Assembly: GCA_001898645.1 (NCBI GenBank)
Contig: MKUQ01000028.1
Coordinates: 62,001-126,000 of the forward strand
Source of the DNA: Burkholderiales bacterium 70-64
GTDB taxonomy: Bacteria > Pseudomonadota > Gammaproteobacteria > Burkholderiales > Burkholderiaceae_E
Length of the DNA: 64,000 nucleotides
Reading direction: 5' to 3'
Below are positions 46,562 through 55,156 of the stretch, one piece after another. A program made the position numbers and the translations under genes. The number at the start of each line of letters is the position of its first letter. Position 1 is the first letter of the stretch. The notes below the pieces were generated by a model, which saw only the letters and a list, made by a program, of their open reading frames with translations, did no database searches and was not told the origin of the DNA.

Positions 46562-48096
46562 GAGCGGTCGGCGACATCCTGCGGCTGAACGCGCGGCGCT
46601 TCCCGCGCAAGCCGGGGTTCAGGTTCGGTGCCGGATCGCTGACTTTCGAGCAGGCCGACGAGATGGCCAACCGGGCCGCGAACGGCCTGCGCCGGATCGG
46701 CGTGAATCCGGGCGACCGGGTCGCGATGCTGGCGCTCAACCGCCTGGACTACCTGCCGCTGTTCTTCGGCACGGTGCGGACCGGCGCGATGAGCGTGCCG
46801 CTGAACTTCCGCTGCAGCGTGGACGAGCTGGCCTACATGCTGGACGATGCCCAGGTGGCCACGATGCTCGTCGGCCCCGGCTTCGAGGCCGTGGCGCTGG
46901 CCCTGCGCGAGCGCGTGCGCTGCCTCGAGGCGCTGGTCGCGATCGGCGGCGGCCCGGACGCCGGCCCGATGACTCCGCTCGATGCGCTGCTCGCCGCGGC
47001 CTCGCCCGAGGCTCCGGGCACGGCCATCGACGAGGCGTCGGGGGCGGTGATCTTCTACACCAGCGGCACCACCGGCCACCCGAAGGGGGTGGTGCTCAGC
47101 CACCGCTCGATCGTCGAGGGCGCCTGCCAGACGGCGCTGGTCGCCCGCATCCGCAGCTCGGACACCGCACTGGTCACCGTGCCGTTGTTCCATGGCGGCG
47201 GCCTGGCCGTGGTGTCGATGTCGCACCTGTACCTGGGCGCCGGCCTGGTCATCCATGACAAGGCCGATCCCGGCGAGGCGCTGCGCTCGATCGCCGGGGA
47301 CGGCATCACCACCTACTTCGGCGTGCCGTCGCAGCTGTTCGCGATGCTCGAGCACCCGGACCTGAAGGACGCGGACCTGGGCAGCCTGCGCTCGCTATGG
47401 TACGGCGCCGCGCCCATGCCGCCGGTGGTGCTGCAGCGGCTGCAGGCCATGCTGCCCCGGCTCGATTTCGTCCAGACCTACGGCCAGACCGAGACCACGC
47501 TGACCGCCTGCCTGGGTCCCGAGGAGCACTTCAGCAAGCCGGGCGCCACCGGGCGGGAGCTGCCCGGGGTGGAGATCCGCGTCGTCGACGACGAGGGCCG
47601 CGAGGTGTCGCCGGGCGGCGTCGGCGAGATCCTGGTGCGCCGCGAGAGCGGCATGATCGGGTACTACGGCAATCCGCAGCAGACGGCCGAGACGATCCGC
47701 GACGGATGGATCCACACCGGCGACCTGGCGCGCATCGACGAGGACCGCTACATCACCATCGTCGACCGCAAGAAGGACATGATCCTGAGCGGCGGCGAAA
47801 ACATCTATCCCAAGGAGGTCGAGGACGTCCTGCTGCAGCACCCGGCAGTGGCGCAGGTCGCCGTGATCGGCGTGCCCGACGAGCGCTGGGGCGAAGTGCC
47901 CAAGGCCTATGTCGTACCGAGGCCGGCTGCCGCGGCCGATGCCGCGGTGCTGGAAGCCTGGTGCATGGAGCGGCTGGCGCGCTACAAGCGCCCGCGGCAC
48001 TGGTCCTTCGTGCAGGGCCTGCCGATGACTGCCACCGGCAAGGTGCGCAAGAACCTGCTGCGCGAGATCGACCGGCAGGCCGGGGAGGCGCGGTGA
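46558..48096 (+). CDS. Acyl-CoA synthetase (AMP-forming), intact
   Basis: ANL superfamily ligase of 512 residues that activates a carboxylic acid to its CoA thioester. P-loop FYTSGTTGHPKGVV, the core YGQTET, DGWIHTGDLARID, hinge-region DRKKDMILSGGENIYPKEVE and the C-terminal catalytic Lys in TATGKVRKNLL are all present. Start GTG at 46558 overlaps the acyl-CoA dehydrogenase stop, and its own stop overlaps the SDR start. The side-chain pocket is not readable; medium-chain or alicyclic acids are the likely range. Confidence 0.93.
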   Translation: MRAVGDILRLNARRFPRKPGFRFGAGSLTFEQADEMANRAANGLRRIGVNPGDRVAMLALNRLDYLPLFFGTVRTGAMSVPLNFRCSVDELAYMLDDAQVATMLVGPGFEAVALALRERVRCLEALVAIGGGPDAGPMTPLDALLAAASPEAPGTAIDEASGAVIFYTSGTTGHPKGVVLSHRSIVEGACQTALVARIRSSDTALVTVPLFHGGGLAVVSMSHLYLGAGLVIHDKADPGEALRSIAGDGITTYFGVPSQLFAMLEHPDLKDADLGSLRSLWYGAAPMPPVVLQRLQAMLPRLDFVQTYGQTETTLTACLGPEEHFSKPGATGRELPGVEIRVVDDEGREVSPGGVGEILVRRESGMIGYYGNPQQTAETIRDGWIHTGDLARIDEDRYITIVDRKKDMILSGGENIYPKEVEDVLLQHPAVAQVAVIGVPDERWGEVPKAYVVPRPAAAADAAVLEAWCMERLARYKRPRHWSFVQGLPMTATGKVRKNLLREIDRQAGEAR

Positions 48097-48800
48097 GCGC
48101 GGGCGAGGGAGCGGTGGCCGTGGTCACCGGCGCGGGCCGCGGCATCGGCCGCGCGGTGGCGCTGGCGCTGGCCGCGCGAGGCCTGCGCGTGGCTGCCTGC
48201 GCACGCACGGTGCAGCAGCTCGACAGCCTGGCCGCGGAAGTGGCTGCGGGCGGTCGCGGCGCCTGCCTGCCGCTGGTGGCCGACGTGACGCGCGAGCAGG
48301 ACGTCTGCCGGATGGTCGAGGCGGCCGAAGACCAGCTCGGGCCGATCGAGATCCTGGTCAACAACGCGGGAGGCGGCACGCTGGGGGCGCTCACCGATAC
48401 CACCACCGAGCAATGGCTGGCCGCGATGCAGGTCAACGCCACCGGCATGTTCCTGTGCTGCCGCGAGGTGTCGCGCCGCATGCTGCCGCGCGGCCGCGGC
48501 TGCATCGTCAACCTGTCGTCGATCGGCGCGCGCCGGCCGCTGGCGGGCATGTCGGCCTATGCGGCGTCGAAATTCGCCGCGCTCGGCCTGACCGAGGTGA
48601 TGGCGCGCGAGCTGCGCCGGCGCGGCATCCGCGTCGTCTCGCTGTGCCCGGGCGCGGTGGACACCGAGCTGCGCCGCGCCGGCGTGCCCGACGAGGACCG
48701 CAGCCGCATCATGAAGCCGCAGGACGTGGCCGCCCTGGTGGCCTTCCTGGTCGCCGGAGAAGGCGCCGGGCTGCGCGAAACCGAGCTCGAGATTTTCTGA
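48093..48800 (+). CDS. Short-chain dehydrogenase/reductase (SDR 1)
   Basis: Classical SDR of 235 residues. Motifs TGAGRGIG (NAD(P)-binding), NNAGGG, the catalytic Ser in VNLSSIGARRPL and YAASK are all present. It is likely to oxidise or reduce a 3-hydroxyacyl-CoA or a ring alcohol. The Rossmann acidic or basic cofactor residue after the second strand is ACARTVQQL, which points to NADP(H). GTG start overlapping the ligase stop (GTGA). The C-terminus is short and ends ETELEIF, lacking the usual DGG loop seen in FabG-type enzymes. Confidence 0.85.
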   Translation: MSAGEGAVAVVTGAGRGIGRAVALALAARGLRVAACARTVQQLDSLAAEVAAGGRGACLPLVADVTREQDVCRMVEAAEDQLGPIEILVNNAGGGTLGALTDTTTEQWLAAMQVNATGMFLCCREVSRRMLPRGRGCIVNLSSIGARRPLAGMSAYAASKFAALGLTEVMARELRRRGIRVVSLCPGAVDTELRRAGVPDEDRSRIMKPQDVAALVAFLVAGEGAGLRETELEIF

Positions 48801-48815
48801 CGAGGACGAAGCGAC

Positions 48816-49586
48816 GTGGATATCAAGGACAGGGTCATCATCGTTTCCGGCGGCGCCTCCGGGCTGGGCGCGGCCACATGCCGGCTGTTCGCGCAGCGCG
48901 GCGCGGGCGGCGTGGGCATCGTCGATCTCGACGACGAGCGCGGCGCGGCGCTGGCCGCCGAGCTGGGCGAGCGGGCGTGCTTCGCGCGCGCCGACATCAG
49001 CGACGCGGCGGCAGCCGACGCCGCAGTGGCGACGATCGCCCGGCGCTTCGGCGCCGTGCACTTCCTCGTGAACTGCGCGGCCATCGGCGGGCCGGCCAAG
49101 CTGATCGGCCGCGACGGGCCGATCGCCCTGGAGAAGTTCGACCGCGTCATCCGCATCAACCTCTACGGCACCCTGCACATGCTGCGCGCCGCGGTGCCGC
49201 GGATGCTCGAGAACGCCCCTGCCGAGGACGGCGAGCGCGGCGTGGTGGTCAACGTTTCGTCGGGGTCGGCATACGAGGGCCAGGTGGGGCAGATCGCCTA
49301 TGCTGCGTCGAAGGCGGCGCTGGTGGGCATGACGATGCCGCTGGCGCGCGAGCTGGGCGGACAGGGCGTGCGCGTGGTCACGGTGGCGCCCGGTGCCTTC
49401 GATACGCCGATCTACGAGCAGGCGCCGCCGGCGCTGGCCGAGACGATCGTGCGCGGCGCGGTGTTCCCCAAGCGCATGGGCCGGCCGGAGGAGTTCGCGC
49501 GTTTCGCGGCCGAGATCGCCACCAACGCGATGCACAACGCGCGCACCTACCGGTTGGACGGCGGCCTGATGCTGCCGCCCGGCTGA
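48816..49586 (+). CDS. HSD10-like short-chain dehydrogenase (SDR 2)
   Basis: SDR of 256 residues resembling 17-beta-HSD type 10 (3-hydroxy-2-methylbutyryl-CoA dehydrogenase). It shows VSGGASGLGAATCRLFAQRG, an Asp after the second strand (VDLDDERG, favouring NAD), NCAAI, VNVSSGSAYEGQVGQIAYAASKAALVGMTMPLAREL, and GAFDTPI. HSD10-type enzymes act on branched 2-methyl-3-hydroxyacyl-CoAs, which fits the AMACR-like racemase and acyl-CoA dehydrogenases nearby. It begins at GTG 48816, with GAGGACGAAGC upstream. Confidence 0.85.
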   Translation: MDIKDRVIIVSGGASGLGAATCRLFAQRGAGGVGIVDLDDERGAALAAELGERACFARADISDAAAADAAVATIARRFGAVHFLVNCAAIGGPAKLIGRDGPIALEKFDRVIRINLYGTLHMLRAAVPRMLENAPAEDGERGVVVNVSSGSAYEGQVGQIAYAASKAALVGMTMPLARELGGQGVRVVTVAPGAFDTPIYEQAPPALAETIVRGAVFPKRMGRPEEFARFAAEIATNAMHNARTYRLDGGLMLPPG

Positions 49587-49596
49587 GGGCGGCGCG

Positions 49597-50778
49597 ATGG
49601 ACTTCGAGTTCGACGATACCGCGCGGGCCGTGATCGATGCCGCGACCGCCTTTCTCGACGGTGAGATCGCGCCGCATGCCGCGCAATACCGCGAGCACAT
49701 GGTGCCCAAGGAGCGGATGCACGCCTTGCTGCGCTCGCTGGCGCCGTTCGGGTTCTTCGGCACCCTGATCCCCGAGGAGGCGGGCGGCTCCGGCCTGGAC
49801 TTCACCACCTCGATCCGCCTCTACGAGGAGCTGTTCCGGGTGTTCCCCGCGCTGGCCGGCACGGCCTTCGTCAATCAGATGGTCGGCTACGGCCTGCACA
49901 TGGACGGTACGGACGAGCAGAAGCGCCGCTACCTGCCGGGCCTGCTCACGGGCGAGCGGATCGGCTGCCAGGCCGCCACCGAGCCCGAGGCCGGCTCGAA
50001 CCCGAAGGACATCCGCATGCGTGCCGCGGCCGAGCGCGGCGGCTTCCGGCTCAAGGGGCGCAAGGTCTGGATCTCCAACGGCTCGATCGCCGACTTCTGC
50101 ATCGCGCTGGTGCGCACCGACGACGGCCAGACCAACCGCATGATCATCGATCGCGACGGCTACAGCGCACGGGAGCTGGAGACGCTCGGCCAGCGCGGCT
50201 GGTCCACCGCCGAGCTGCTGTTCGACGATACCTGGGTGTCCGAAGGCAACCGCATGACCGGCGCGGGCGCCGGCGCGCAGCAGACGCTGCGCGACTTCAC
50301 GGTGGCGCGCTGCTTTGCCGCCACGATGGCCGTCGGCACCGCACGGGCGGCGCTGGACGCGGCCGTCGACTACGCCCGCAGCCGGCACCAGTGGGGCAAG
50401 CCGATCGGCCAGCACCAGCTGATCCAGGAGATGGTCGCCGACATGGCGACCGAGCTCGACTGCGCACGGCTGCTGACCTACCGCGCGGCCTGGATGGTGC
50501 AGGGCGGCCGGCGCGCCGACACGCAGGCCTCCATGGCCAAGTACTACGCCAGCGAGGCGGCGCTGCGCATCGCGTCGAAGGCGGTGCAGATCCACGGCGC
50601 GCTCGGCCTCAGCCGCGACCTGCCGGTGGAGAGCTACTTCCGCGATGCCCGGATGATCTCCATTCCCGACGGCACGACCCAGCTTCAGCAACTCATCATC
50701 GCCCGCAACCTGCTCGGCATGGCCGCCTTCACGGATGCCGGTGCCGGCCGCGCCCAGCCGGCCGGGAGGGCCGCCTGA
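49597..50778 (+). CDS. Acyl-CoA dehydrogenase with Asp at the base position
   Basis: FAD enzyme of 393 residues. Family blocks GTLIPEEAGGSGLDF, GCQAATEPEAGSNPKDIRM, QWGKPIGQHQLIQEMVADMATELD and KAVQIHGALGLSRDLPVESYFRDARM are present. At the catalytic-base position where most members have EGT, this protein has Asp358 (SIPDGTTQLQ). Asp at this place is found in few sub-groups; some cyclic acyl-CoA dehydrogenases use Asp as base, which would suit a ring substrate, but the residue must be modelled to judge. C-terminal Ala/Gly-rich tail. Confidence 0.88.
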   Translation: MDFEFDDTARAVIDAATAFLDGEIAPHAAQYREHMVPKERMHALLRSLAPFGFFGTLIPEEAGGSGLDFTTSIRLYEELFRVFPALAGTAFVNQMVGYGLHMDGTDEQKRRYLPGLLTGERIGCQAATEPEAGSNPKDIRMRAAAERGGFRLKGRKVWISNGSIADFCIALVRTDDGQTNRMIIDRDGYSARELETLGQRGWSTAELLFDDTWVSEGNRMTGAGAGAQQTLRDFTVARCFAATMAVGTARAALDAAVDYARSRHQWGKPIGQHQLIQEMVADMATELDCARLLTYRAAWMVQGGRRADTQASMAKYYASEAALRIASKAVQIHGALGLSRDLPVESYFRDARMISIPDGTTQLQQLIIARNLLGMAAFTDAGAGRAQPAGRAA

Positions 50779-50779
50779 C

Positions 50780-51172
50780 ATGTCCATGCCACTCGTCGAA
50801 GCGGCCGCAAGCGGTCCGGCGCAGATCCGCATCGGCCGATGCGGTGCCTGCGGTCACCGGTACTTTCCTTTCCAGCCGCTGGGGTGCGAGCGATGCGGGG
50901 CCCACGGCGCGACGCAAAGTCCGATCCTGGTCCCGGCGCGAGGCTCGGTCCTGGCCGCGGTCGGGGTGTGGAAGCACCGCAGCCCCGGCATCGAGGCGCC
51001 GTTCCAGGTGGCCGACGTCCTGCTCGATGCGGGCGTGAAGGTACGAGCCCTGATCGACGCGGACCCGTGCCGGCCCGCGACCCTCGGCACACCGGTGAGC
51101 GGCATCGTGGTGCAGGCCGGTGATACGCCCGTCGCGCCCTTGCGGTTCACGGTCGTCGGAGAGCGCGCGTGA
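50780..51172 (+). CDS. DUF35 / OB-fold zinc-ribbon protein
   Basis: A 130-residue acyl-CoA-binding accessory protein. It has a rubredoxin-like zinc ribbon (CGACGHRYFPFQPLGCERCG, four Cys) followed by an OB-fold (SVLAAVGVWKH, FQVADVLLDAG). DUF35 proteins pair with thiolase-fold partners, as in steroid side-chain aldolase and HMG-CoA synthase complexes, and feed or position the CoA substrate. Its stop overlaps the thiolase-fold gene by four bases. The ATG at 50780 lies immediately after the preceding stop codon, and GGGAGGG is upstream. Confidence 0.88.
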   Translation: MSMPLVEAAASGPAQIRIGRCGACGHRYFPFQPLGCERCGAHGATQSPILVPARGSVLAAVGVWKHRSPGIEAPFQVADVLLDAGVKVRALIDADPCRPATLGTPVSGIVVQAGDTPVAPLRFTVVGERA

Positions 51173-52326
51173 GCAGGACCTTGAACGATCTGAGACCCGT
51201 CCACGTGGTCGGCATCGGGCTGCATCCGTACCAGGCTCCCGGGACACAGCCCTATACCGAGCTCGGCCTGACGGCGGTGCGCGCCGCGCTCGACGACGCG
51301 GGCATCGGCTGGCCCGAGGTGGAAACGGCCTTCGTCGGCACCGCGCTGGTGGCTGCTGCCTCGGGGCGTCCGATGCTGCGGCATCTCGGCGCCACGGGCA
51401 CGAGCATCACGCACGTCGAGAATGCCTCGGCATCCGGCTCCAGCGCGTTCCGGCAGGCCTGCCTCGAGGTCGCCTGCGGTGTCGCCGAGGTGGCCCTGGC
51501 GGTGGGGGTCGACAAGCCGGAGATGCGGCCCGACGGGTTCAGCCGCGCGGGCGTGCCGGACCTCCTGCCCGGCGTGGTGTCGCCGATGACGCACTTCGCG
51601 CTGCTCGCCCAGTCCTACATGGAACGATACGGCGCCACGCCCGAGCAACTGGCCGCGGTGGCGGTGAAGAACATCGGCAATGCGGCGCGCAATCCCTGCG
51701 CGCAGCGCCGGCAGCCGGTGACCCTGGCGGAGGTTCTCGACGGAAAGCCACTGTCGGGCGTGTTGACCCGGATGCAATGCTGCCCGGTCGGGGAGGGCGC
51801 GGCCGCGGTGATCGTGGCCTCGGAGGACGCGATCGCGCGCCTGGGCATCGACCTGCGCCGCGCCGTCCGCGTGGAGGCGTCCGTCTCCATGAGCGAAGGC
51901 CTGTACGAGCCGACGGCGTTCCCGGATGCCGAATTGACGCGGCTGGCGGTGGCCGGGCTGCTGCGGCAGTCCGGCCGCAAGCCTGCCGACCTCGACATCG
52001 TGGAGGTGCACGACGCTTTCACCGTGGAGGAGCTGGTCTACGCGGAAGCGATCGGGCTGGCCGCGCCGGGCGAGGCCGCCAGGGCAGTGGCCGCCGGCGA
52101 ATTCGACATCGGCGGCCGCTGCGCCGTCAGCCCATCGGGCGGGTTGCTGGGCATGGGTCACCCGATCGGTCCGACCGGGGTCGGCCAGATCGTCGAGATC
52201 GCGCGCCAGCTGAGGGGGGAGGCGGGACCGCGGCAGCACCCGAACGCCAGGGTGGGATTGGCGCACATGCTGGGCCTGGGCTCGGTGTGCGTCGCCCACC
52301 TGCTGTCGGTCGATCGCCAGGCGTGA
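51169..52326 (+). CDS. Thiolase-fold protein of the SCP2/Ltp group, nucleophile Cys replaced by Ser
   Basis: A 385-residue thiolase superfamily protein. The nucleophile motif normally reads NACxxGS; here it is VENASASGSSAF with Ser at residue 87. Downstream positions are H281 in VEVHDAFTVEE (usually HDCF) and H331 in LLGMGHPIGPTGVGQ, both expected residues of the SCP2-type active site, though HDCF has Ala for Cys. Thus thiolysis by Cys is unlikely. Retro-aldolase family relatives of Ltp2 type lack a working thiolase nucleophile and need a DUF35 partner, as here. An aldol cleavage of a 3-hydroxyacyl-CoA is the leading hypothesis. Confidence 0.83.
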   Translation: MSRTLNDLRPVHVVGIGLHPYQAPGTQPYTELGLTAVRAALDDAGIGWPEVETAFVGTALVAAASGRPMLRHLGATGTSITHVENASASGSSAFRQACLEVACGVAEVALAVGVDKPEMRPDGFSRAGVPDLLPGVVSPMTHFALLAQSYMERYGATPEQLAAVAVKNIGNAARNPCAQRRQPVTLAEVLDGKPLSGVLTRMQCCPVGEGAAAVIVASEDAIARLGIDLRRAVRVEASVSMSEGLYEPTAFPDAELTRLAVAGLLRQSGRKPADLDIVEVHDAFTVEELVYAEAIGLAAPGEAARAVAAGEFDIGGRCAVSPSGGLLGMGHPIGPTGVGQIVEIARQLRGEAGPRQHPNARVGLAHMLGLGSVCVAHLLSVDRQA

Positions 52327-52344
52327 AGGCTGCCGGAGGGTGCG

Positions 52345-53898
52345 ATGATCATCGACTACTTCGATCGGGGCGCCATGCTGGCCGGCGACGGGCCGTGCCT
52401 GACCAACGCCGCCGACGGACGCACCTGGACCTACCCCCAGGTGCGGGAGCTGACGCTGAGGGCGGCCAACGGGCTCGCTCGCGAAGGAGTCGGCCTGGGC
52501 TGCCGCGGCGCCGTGCTGTCCGGCAACGATGCGCTCGCCTTCGTGGCCACGCTGGGCCTGATGCGGGCGGGCACGGCGTGGATCCCGCTGAACCCCCGCT
52601 TCTCGATCGAGGACAACGGCGCCATCCTCGAGCGCTTCGACTGCGACGTGCTCTTCTATCACGGCGCGTACCGCGATTCGATCGCGCGGCTGCGGGAGCT
52701 GGCGCCGCGGATCCGGCTGTTCGTGTGCATCGACGGCCCCGCCGGCGGGCATCCGGGGTTCGAGGAATGGGCCAGCGGATACCCGGACGACGAGGTGGAC
52801 ATTCCCTTCGATCGCGACGCGGTGATCGGCATCCAGCCCACGGGCGGCACGACCGGCAGGCCCAAGGGCGTGATGCTGACCCATCAGAGCTTCGAATACC
52901 TGGTGGGCAACTACCTCGCGGTCGCGCCGTTCGAGGGCCGTCCCCGGTACCTCGCCGCGGCGCCGCTGACGCACGCCGCGGGCTTCGTCATGCAGCACAT
53001 CCTCGCGCAGGGCGGCCATGCGGTGGTCCTCCCCGGCGCGGACCCCGGGGGGATCCTGTCGGCGATCCCGAGATACCGGATCACCCATCTCACCGTCGTG
53101 CCGACCATCCTGTACATGATGCTCGCGCATCCCGAGGTGCGCAGCCATGACTACGGCTCCCTGCGCTACTGCTTCTACGGGGGAGCGCCCACCGCTCCGG
53201 AGAAGCTGCGCGAAGCGATCGGCGTGTTCGGCCCGGTGATGATGCAGATTCTCGGGCAGACCGAGGCCTCGATGCCGATCACCTGCCTGGCGCCCGCGGA
53301 TCACCTGGACGGCGACCGGCCCGCTTCGGACGAGCGGCTGATGTCGTGCGGCCGGGCGGCGCCGCTGTGCCGCATCGCGGCGATGGACGACGAGGGGCGC
53401 CTGCTCCCGCCGGGCGAGGTCGGCGAGCTGGTGATCCGCAGCAGCGGCGTCATGAAGGGCTACTACAAGGATCCGCATGCCACCGAGGCGGCATTCACCC
53501 ATGGCTGGCTGCGCAGCGGCGACCTGGTGAAGATCGACGCACAGGGTTTCGTCACCATCGTCGACCGCAAGAAGGACATGATCATCACCGGGGGTTTCAA
53601 CGTGTACTCGGTGGAGGTGGAGGCGGCCGTGATGGCGCACCCGGCGGTGCAGGATTGCGCGGTGATCGGCATCCCCGACGACGTCTGGGGCGAATCGATC
53701 CTGGCGGTGGTGGAGCTGCGGCCGGGGGCGGCGGTCGAGCCCGAGCACCTGATCCGGTTCTGCCGCGCGCGCATCGGCGCGATGAAGTCGCCGCGCCGCA
53801 TCGAGTTCGTGGAGACGCTGCCCAGGAGCGCCGTGGGCAAGCTGCTCAAGCGCACGCTGCGGGAGCAGTACTGGCAGAGGCACCGGCGTGCCGTCTGA
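52345..53898 (+). CDS. Acyl-CoA synthetase (AMP-forming), second copy
   Basis: ANL ligase of 517 residues, distinct from the one at 46558. P-loop IGIQPTGGTTGRPKGVM, GQTEASMPITC, GWLRSGDLVKID, DRKKDMIITGGFNVYSVEVE and AVGKLLKRTLRE are present and complete. The reading GFNVYSVEVE is typical of the fatty-acyl/aromatic branch. Its stop overlaps the racemase-like gene by 11 bases. Two ligases suggest either two substrates or sequential activations of one compound before and after chain shortening. Confidence 0.92.
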   Translation: MIIDYFDRGAMLAGDGPCLTNAADGRTWTYPQVRELTLRAANGLAREGVGLGCRGAVLSGNDALAFVATLGLMRAGTAWIPLNPRFSIEDNGAILERFDCDVLFYHGAYRDSIARLRELAPRIRLFVCIDGPAGGHPGFEEWASGYPDDEVDIPFDRDAVIGIQPTGGTTGRPKGVMLTHQSFEYLVGNYLAVAPFEGRPRYLAAAPLTHAAGFVMQHILAQGGHAVVLPGADPGGILSAIPRYRITHLTVVPTILYMMLAHPEVRSHDYGSLRYCFYGGAPTAPEKLREAIGVFGPVMMQILGQTEASMPITCLAPADHLDGDRPASDERLMSCGRAAPLCRIAAMDDEGRLLPPGEVGELVIRSSGVMKGYYKDPHATEAAFTHGWLRSGDLVKIDAQGFVTIVDRKKDMIITGGFNVYSVEVEAAVMAHPAVQDCAVIGIPDDVWGESILAVVELRPGAAVEPEHLIRFCRARIGAMKSPRRIEFVETLPRSAVGKLLKRTLREQYWQRHRRAV

Positions 53899-55108
53899 GG
53901 GCCCGGCCCGCCGCGGGCCGCTGGCGGGGATCCGCGTCGTCGCCTTCTCGGGCATCGGGCCCGGGCCCTTCGCCGCCATGCTGCTGGCGGACATGGGCGC
54001 CGATGTCGTGCGGGTCGATTCGGTCGTGCCGCCGGCGGTGAAGACGATCGTCCCCATCCTGGGCACGAAGTTCGACGTGCTCGCCCGGGGGCAGCGGTCG
54101 ATCATCCTGGACCTCAAGAAGCCCGAAGCCGTCGCCATCGCCCTGGCGCTCGCCGAGCGATCGGACATCCTTCTGGAGGGCTTCCGCCCGGGCGTGATGG
54201 AGCGCCTGGGGCTGGGCCCCGAGGCGTGCATGGCCAGCAACCGGGCGCTCGTCTACGGCCGCGTGACGGGCTGGGGTCAGACCGGCCCGCTGGCCGCCGC
54301 CGCCGGGCACGACATCAACTACATCGGGCTGTCGGGCGTGCTGCACAGCATCGGTCGCGACGGCGAGGCGCCGATGTTTCCGCTCGGGCTGGCCGGAGAC
54401 TATGGCGGTGGCGGCATGCTGCTGACCGTCGGGGTGCTCGCCGCCCTGCACGAGCGTCATGCCAGCGGATCGGGCCAGGTGATCGATGCGTCCATGACCG
54501 AAGGCTCCGCCCTGCTGCTCGCCTCGCACTACGGGATGTTCGCGGGCGGCATGCTGCCCGGGCGGCGCGGTACCCACCTGTTCGACGGCGGCCCGCACTT
54601 CTACGAGACCTATCGCTGCGCGGACGGCCGCCATGTCTGCGTGGGAGCGCTCGAGCCGGCCTTCTATGCGAAGCTGCTGGAGCTGTGCGGGCTCGATGCG
54701 GCCCGGCTTCCCGCGCAGTTCGATCCAGGCGCGTGGCCGGAGATGAAGAGGCGGTTCGCCGCCCTGTTCGTGACCCGCACGCGCGACGAGTGGGTGGACC
54801 TGCTCGGAGGCAGCGACACCTGCTTCGCGCCGGTGCTCGATCTGGCCGAAGCGCCGCAGCATCCCCATGCGCGGGCCCGCGGTTCGTTCGCGTGCGTCGA
54901 CGGCGTGGTGCAGCCTTCGCCGGCACCGCGATTCAGCCGCACCCCCGCTGCGGTTCCGGCATCGGGCTCGCAGCCCGGCGCCGACTCCGTGCGGGTTCTC
55001 GAGGAGCTCGGGCTCGATCCGGCGCGGATCGGGCAGCTCGTGGCCTCGCGCGCCGTGGTGGCATCGTGCGCGACCGTTGACAGCGCTCCTGCGAGGGGCC
55101 AATATTAG
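53888..55108 (+). CDS. CaiB/BaiF family, alpha-methylacyl-CoA racemase-like
   Basis: Class III CoA-transferase fold protein of 406 residues. The active-site set of alpha-methylacyl-CoA racemase is present: His141 and Asp142 in GHDINYIGLSG, Asp171 in GLAGDYGGGG and Glu256 in GALEPAFY, with the AMACR-like ending GQVIDASMTEG. So it is more likely a racemase than a CoA-transferase. It would convert the 2R to the 2S isomer of a 2-methylacyl-CoA so that acyl-CoA dehydrogenase can act. GTG start; about 11 bases overlap with the ligase. The C-terminal 90 residues are low-complexity. Confidence 0.87.
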   Translation: MPSEGPARRGPLAGIRVVAFSGIGPGPFAAMLLADMGADVVRVDSVVPPAVKTIVPILGTKFDVLARGQRSIILDLKKPEAVAIALALAERSDILLEGFRPGVMERLGLGPEACMASNRALVYGRVTGWGQTGPLAAAAGHDINYIGLSGVLHSIGRDGEAPMFPLGLAGDYGGGGMLLTVGVLAALHERHASGSGQVIDASMTEGSALLLASHYGMFAGGMLPGRRGTHLFDGGPHFYETYRCADGRHVCVGALEPAFYAKLLELCGLDAARLPAQFDPGAWPEMKRRFAALFVTRTRDEWVDLLGGSDTCFAPVLDLAEAPQHPHARARGSFACVDGVVQPSPAPRFSRTPAAVPASGSQPGADSVRVLEELGLDPARIGQLVASRAVVASCATVDSAPARGQY

Positions 55109-55126
55109 TCCCGTTTGAAACTAAAT
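55104..55126 (+). promoter_or_regulatory. Palindromic operator-like site before the E1/lipoyl/TRAP genes
   Basis: TTAGT (55105-55109) and ACTAA (55120-55124) form an inverted repeat around CCCGTTTGAA, with the inner GTTTGAAAC itself nearly symmetrical. It overlaps the stop codon of the racemase gene and fills the only sizeable gap (48 bases) in the plus-strand run. The layout resembles MarR-family operators; the MarR gene at 61161 is the only candidate regulator nearby. No -35/-10 pair was recognised. Confidence 0.35.
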
Positions 55127-55156
55127 CGGACTGGCGCGGCGCGGCTGCGCCCCGCC

